Source of the DNA: Bacillota bacterium
GTDB lineage: Bacteria; Bacillota; Clostridia; Acetivibrionales; JAEXSP01
Direction of reading: 5' to 3'
Assembly (NCBI GenBank): GCA_023453795.1
Contig: JAEXSP010000030.1
Location: 140,812 to 204,811 of the forward strand
Length of the DNA stretch: 64,000 bases
Shown: positions 61,210 to 64,000 of the stretch, one piece after another
How the letters are laid out: every line of letters begins with the position of its first letter
Position numbering within the stretch: the stretch's first letter is position 1
Notes under the pieces: model-generated
The model's database searches: none
What the model saw: only the letters and a program-made list of their open reading frames with translations
What the model was told of the DNA's origin: nothing
Translations under genes and position numbers: made by a program

Positions 61210-61950
61210 ATGTATGATAACTTTGCAGATGTCTATGACAAGCTTATGTATGATGTGGACTATAAAGCATGGGCTGATTTTATCGAGGGGATATTTAAAA
61301 AGAATGGAATAACTCCTTCAATAATTCTCGACTTGGGCTGCGGTACAGGCAGCTTTTGTATTGAAATGGCAAATAGGGGCTACGACATGATTGGGGTCGA
61401 CATATCAGCAGAGATGCTCTCACGAGCCAGCTTTAAATCTTCCGGCGTCAGAGATAGAATACTCTACCTTAATCAGGACATGACGGAATTTGAATTGTAT
61501 GGTACAGTTGATGTAGTTGCATGCTTGATGGACAGCATTAATTACCTGCTGAATAAAAAAGATATTAAAAAAATGTTCAAGCTTGTTAAGAACTATTTAA
61601 ATCCCGGAGGACTTTTCATTTTCGACATAAATACGGAGTATAAGCTTGAAAATGTTCTGGGGAATAATGTTTTTTATGATATCGGTGATGAGATAGCCTA
61701 TTTGTGGCAAAACAGTTATGACAAAAGGAAGAGGACTTGTGAATTTGATCTTACCTTCTTTGTTAAGCAAAACGAAGCATATATGAGGTTCGATGAAAAC
61801 CATACCGAAAGGGCGTTTTCGGTTCCTGAGATCAAAGAGCTTATAGAGTTTTCGGGATTCGAACTGGTCAGCTGCTATAACGAGCTAAAATTTTCACCTC
61901 CTAAAAAATCAAGTGAAAGAATTTTTTTCGTATGTAAAAAAGGAGCTTAA
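61210..61950 (+). CDS. class I SAM-dependent methyltransferase
   Basis: A 246-residue methyltransferase with Rossmann motif I ILDLGCGTGSFCIEMA, the Asp/Glu of motif II in MIGVDISAEML, and NPGGLFIFDINTEYKL. It starts YDNFADVYDKLMYDVDYKAW, typical of the YqeM-like/methyltransferase-25 group whose substrate is often unknown. RBS GAGGAAAAG. Confidence 0.92.
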   Translation: MYDNFADVYDKLMYDVDYKAWADFIEGIFKKNGITPSIILDLGCGTGSFCIEMANRGYDMIGVDISAEMLSRASFKSSGVRDRILYLNQDMTEFELYGTVDVVACLMDSINYLLNKKDIKKMFKLVKNYLNPGGLFIFDINTEYKLENVLGNNVFYDIGDEIAYLWQNSYDKRKRTCEFDLTFFVKQNEAYMRFDENHTERAFSVPEIKELIEFSGFELVSCYNELKFSPPKKSSERIFFVCKKGA

Positions 61951-62018
61951 TTAAATTTATATAGTTTTGCATATTTTTTTGTGTACATAACATATTAAAA
62001 ATAAAAGTGGTGTTTCGA

Positions 62019-62342
62019 ATGGGTTTTTTTGAAGAGGTATATGAAGTAGTAAAGAAGATACCGCGGGGAAATGTTCTTACTTATGGAGATATTGCAAAAA
62101 TGCTGGGACAGCCTAAAAAGGCAAAAATTGTAGGCTGGGCGCTGCATTCAAACCCATCTCCGGGAATCATACCCTGCCACAGAGTAGTAAATCGAAATGG
62201 TGAACTAAGCGGAAGCTTTGCCTTCGGAGGAATGGATGCACAGAAAAAAATGCTAGAGGCAGAGGGAATAATATTCAATGAAGAAGGAACAATAAATCTA
62301 AAGATATATTTATGGAAACCTGAATTGTTTCAGGATGTTTAA
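62019..62342 (+). CDS. MGMT/Ogt-like alkyltransferase domain protein
   Basis: A 107-residue protein covering only the C-terminal DNA-binding and active-site domain of O6-methylguanine-DNA methyltransferase: VYEVVKKIPRGNVLTYGDIAKMLG (helix-turn-helix) and the acceptor Cys in IIPCHRVVNRNGELSG. It resembles short MGMT/YbaZ forms, but keeps the Cys that true ATL proteins replace by Trp. ATG 62019 is favoured; a GTG at 62007 has no better site. Confidence 0.88.
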   Translation: MGFFEEVYEVVKKIPRGNVLTYGDIAKMLGQPKKAKIVGWALHSNPSPGIIPCHRVVNRNGELSGSFAFGGMDAQKKMLEAEGIIFNEEGTINLKIYLWKPELFQDV

Positions 62343-62355
62343 GGAAATTATTTGA

Positions 62356-62385
62356 TTGACAAGCTGATTCATCGTGTGTTACACT
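62356..62385 (+). promoter_or_regulatory. promoter of the cold-shock gene
   Basis: TTGACA (62356-62361), 18-base spacer, TACACT (62380-62385). The leader of about 60 bases includes GGTGGGGG...CCCGCTCC, which could fold. Confidence 0.6.
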
Positions 62386-62449
62386 AGTACAAGACTTGGT
62401 GGGGGAAATACCCGCTCCAATGAATTAAGTTTTTAGGAGGATTGCAGTA

Positions 62450-62653
62450 ATGGAAAGAGGAAGAGTTAAGTGGTTTAATGCAGAGAAAGGTTTTGGCTTC
62501 ATCGAAAGGGATGGCGGAAATGATGTTTTTGTACATTTTTCTGCAATAAACATGGACGGATTCAAAACACTTGAAGAAGGAACTGAAGTTGAGTTCGATG
62601 TAGTTGAGGGCGCAAAAGGACCTCAGGCTGCAAATGTAGTTAAGGCTATGTAA
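62450..62653 (+). CDS. cold-shock protein
   Basis: A 67-residue CSD protein: an OB-fold with RNP1 KGFGFIER and RNP2 DVFVHFSAI, full length and nearly consensus (GRVKWFNAEKGFGF). It binds single-stranded RNA and melts structure. RBS AGGAGG. A palindromic terminator follows. Confidence 0.96.
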   Translation: MERGRVKWFNAEKGFGFIERDGGNDVFVHFSAINMDGFKTLEEGTEVEFDVVEGAKGPQAANVVKAM

Positions 62654-62698
62654 TTTAAAGTTTGTTGAACTTTAACATAAATTGAAGTAGCCAATTTA

Positions 62699-62727
62699 CC
62701 CCGGTATAATATTATACCGGGGTTTTC
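62699..62727 (+). terminator. terminator after cold-shock gene
   Basis: A 26-base perfect palindrome centred at 62711/62712 (ACCCCGGTATAAT and its complement) followed by TTTTC. Confidence 0.9.
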
Positions 62728-62763
62728 AATTAATATAAAGGAATAAAAAAGGACGAGGGAATA

Positions 62764-63639
62764 ATGGAAAACTATGTAATAAGAGCAACGGCAGCAGAAG
62801 GAACTGTCAGGGCTTTTGCAGCCGTAACAACCGAGATGGTCAGGAAAGCACAGAAAACACACGGACTATCGCATGTGGCTTCTGCAGCTCTTGGAAGAGC
62901 GCTTACGGCTGCAGTAATGATGTCAAAGCTTCTTAAAAACAGGAATGACACCATTACACTACAAGTTAAAGGAGAAGGGCCTCTTGGCGGGATTGTTGTA
63001 GTTGCGGATACGATTGGAAATGTAAAAGGGTATGTCTACAACCCTGATGCATATGTTCCGTTAAATGAAAAAGGCAAGCTTGATGTCGGAGCTGCTATTG
63101 GGAAAAGTGGTTACTTAAATGTAATTAAGGATTTTGGGCTGAAAGAGCCATACATAGGCTATGTTCCTCTTGTTACTGGGGAAATTGGGGAGGATGTGGC
63201 TTACTATTTTGCATATTCCGAACAGGTGCCATCTGTTGTAGCCTTAGGCGCTCTCATTGATACTGACGGAAGTATATTAAAAGCAGGAGGATACATCATA
63301 CAGCTCATGCCTGGAGCAGAGGACAGCCTGATAAGCTTTATTGAGAATACAGTTAATTCACTACCTTCGATAACCCAATTGCTTTTAAAAGGGGAAACAC
63401 CTGAAAGTATATTGGATTTGATACTTGGCAGTAAGGGGCTGAAGATTACTGATAAAACTTCTTGTAATTATAATTGCAATTGCTCGAGAGACAGAATGGA
63501 AAGAAACCTTATCAGCTTAGGGAAAACGGAGTTGCTAAGCCTCATTGAAGAACAGCATGGAGCTGAAGTGCAATGCCATTTTTGCAACAATAAATACCAA
63601 TTCTCAGAAGACGAACTGAAAGAGCTTGTAGAAAGTTAA
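62764..63639 (+). CDS. hslO: Hsp33 redox-regulated chaperone
   Basis: A 291-residue holdase activated by oxidation. The N-terminal domain (about 1-230) shows VIRATAAEGTVRAFA and KGEGPLGGIVVVAD. The C-terminal zinc switch has a CxC (NCNC) and CxxC (CHFC) motif at about 240-275, so the redox sensor is intact. RBS GGACGAGGG before ATG 62764. Confidence 0.96.
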   Translation: MENYVIRATAAEGTVRAFAAVTTEMVRKAQKTHGLSHVASAALGRALTAAVMMSKLLKNRNDTITLQVKGEGPLGGIVVVADTIGNVKGYVYNPDAYVPLNEKGKLDVGAAIGKSGYLNVIKDFGLKEPYIGYVPLVTGEIGEDVAYYFAYSEQVPSVVALGALIDTDGSILKAGGYIIQLMPGAEDSLISFIENTVNSLPSITQLLLKGETPESILDLILGSKGLKITDKTSCNYNCNCSRDRMERNLISLGKTELLSLIEEQHGAEVQCHFCNNKYQFSEDELKELVES

Positions 63640-63777
63640 ATAATATGAGTATATGAAAGTATTCTTGAGAATAAATGAGGCTGGCTGAAATAAATTTGAT
63701 TTTACCACAATTTCTATGTTGACTTTGAAAAGTTCTTTTTGTATACTATTTATTGTCGCTTTACGAAATGAGGATGT

Positions 63778-63853
63778 GGGCGCTTAGCTCAGCTGGGGGA
63801 GCACCTGCCTTACAAGCAGGGGGTCATAGGTTCGAGCCCTATAGTGCCCACCA
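63778..63853 (+). tRNA. tRNA-Val (anticodon TAC)
   Basis: 76 bases with acceptor GGGCGCT/AGTGCCC, D arm GCTC...GAGC, anticodon stem CCTGC/GCAGG around loop CTTACAA, T arm ATAGG/CCTAT with TTCGAGC, and encoded CCA. Confidence 0.97.
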
Positions 63854-63932
63854 CTTTCTGCTTCGAGAAGCGTACAGTTGATAATGTACAGTTAGGGATA
63901 AACAGTCCGCTATCAACCGTCAACTAATAATT

Positions 63933-64000
63933 GGCCCGGTAGTTCAGTTGGTTAGAATGCCAGCCTGTCACGCTGGAGGTCGAGGGTTCGAGCCCCTTCC
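63933..64000 (+). tRNA. tRNA-Asp (anticodon GTC), cut by window end
   Basis: Acceptor GGCCCGG, D arm GTTC...GAAT-type, anticodon stem CCAGC/GCTGG around loop CTGTCAC, T arm GAGGG/CCCCT with TTCGAGC; the last bases of the acceptor lie outside the window. It appears to be part of a tRNA cluster. Confidence 0.95.

Overview
The window looks like chromosomal DNA of a mesophilic, spore-forming, cellulolytic clostridium of the Ruminiclostridium (Clostridium cellulolyticum / papyrosolvens / josui) type. This is inferred from three secreted glycoside hydrolases (GH9, GH11, GH5) that each end in a type I dockerin with paired 'D-x-N-x-D ... ALD' repeats, from the spore genes spoIIID (next to mbl) and an SspF-like spore protein, from purine-rich ribosome binding sites and from moderately AT-rich DNA. 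No genome or database comparison was possible.

Layout. 1-2.3 kb: an ATP-dependent DNA ligase (cut by the window edge) with two unrecognised partner genes. 2.5-6.2 kb: a TetR-controlled MacB/FtsX-type ABC exporter. 6.4-8.6 kb: GH9 cellulase with dockerin. 8.7-10.6 kb: a YwgA/SocA-like protein and an HD phosphohydrolase. 11.2-12.8 kb: spoIIID-mbl. 12.9-18.7 kb: an anchored FAD oxidoreductase and, on the other strand, a cell-wall polymer cluster (TagA/WecG, a GT4-CsaB fusion, a nucleotide-sugar epimerase). 18.9-20.7 kb: split transketolase. 20.6-28.2 kb: a CXXX-repeat peptide (RiPP-type) cluster with three precursor genes in a tandem array, a small modification protein, a double-length radical SAM/SPASM maturase, a cytoplasmic subtilase, an ABC exporter and an atypical orphan response regulator. 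28.4-30.5 kb: lemA-TPM-LURP operon. 30.6-32.2 kb: a NiCo (czcD) riboswitch and a long CDF metal exporter. 32.3-34.6 kb: a DEAD-box helicase and an orphan CysRS C-terminal domain. 35.1-38.6 kb: GH11 xylanase and GH5 cellulase with dockerins around a HAD phosphatase. 38.8-44.1 kb: small accessory genes (CPBP protease, RHH regulator, ANT(6)-like enzyme, CTP-synthase-like amidotransferase, nucleotidyltransferase, flavodoxin-ferredoxin, HxlR, GNAT). 44.2-53.9 kb: arginine genes argC-argB-(PilZ)-argD-carA-carB-argF with ARG-box-like operators. 54.1-61 kb: MsmK-type sugar ATPase, CdaR/PucR regulator, ftsE-ftsX-M23 peptidase-CtpA and a spore protein. 61.2-64 kb: methyltransferase, MGMT-like protein, cold-shock protein, Hsp33, tRNA-Val and a partial tRNA-Asp.

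The most exciting part is 20.6-28.2 kb. The peptides are built of CxxxCxxxC repeats. The maturase fuses a complete radical SAM-SPASM enzyme to a second SPASM-containing half that elsewhere appears to be a separate protein. The precursor gene has been triplicated together with the 3' end and terminator of the neighbouring transketolase gene, which records how the array arose. The smallest precursor (58 residues) is easily missed by gene callers. Secondary points of interest are the orphan CysRS domain with a broken KMSKS loop, two tandem nested palindromes between argD and carA, and the NiCo riboswitch.
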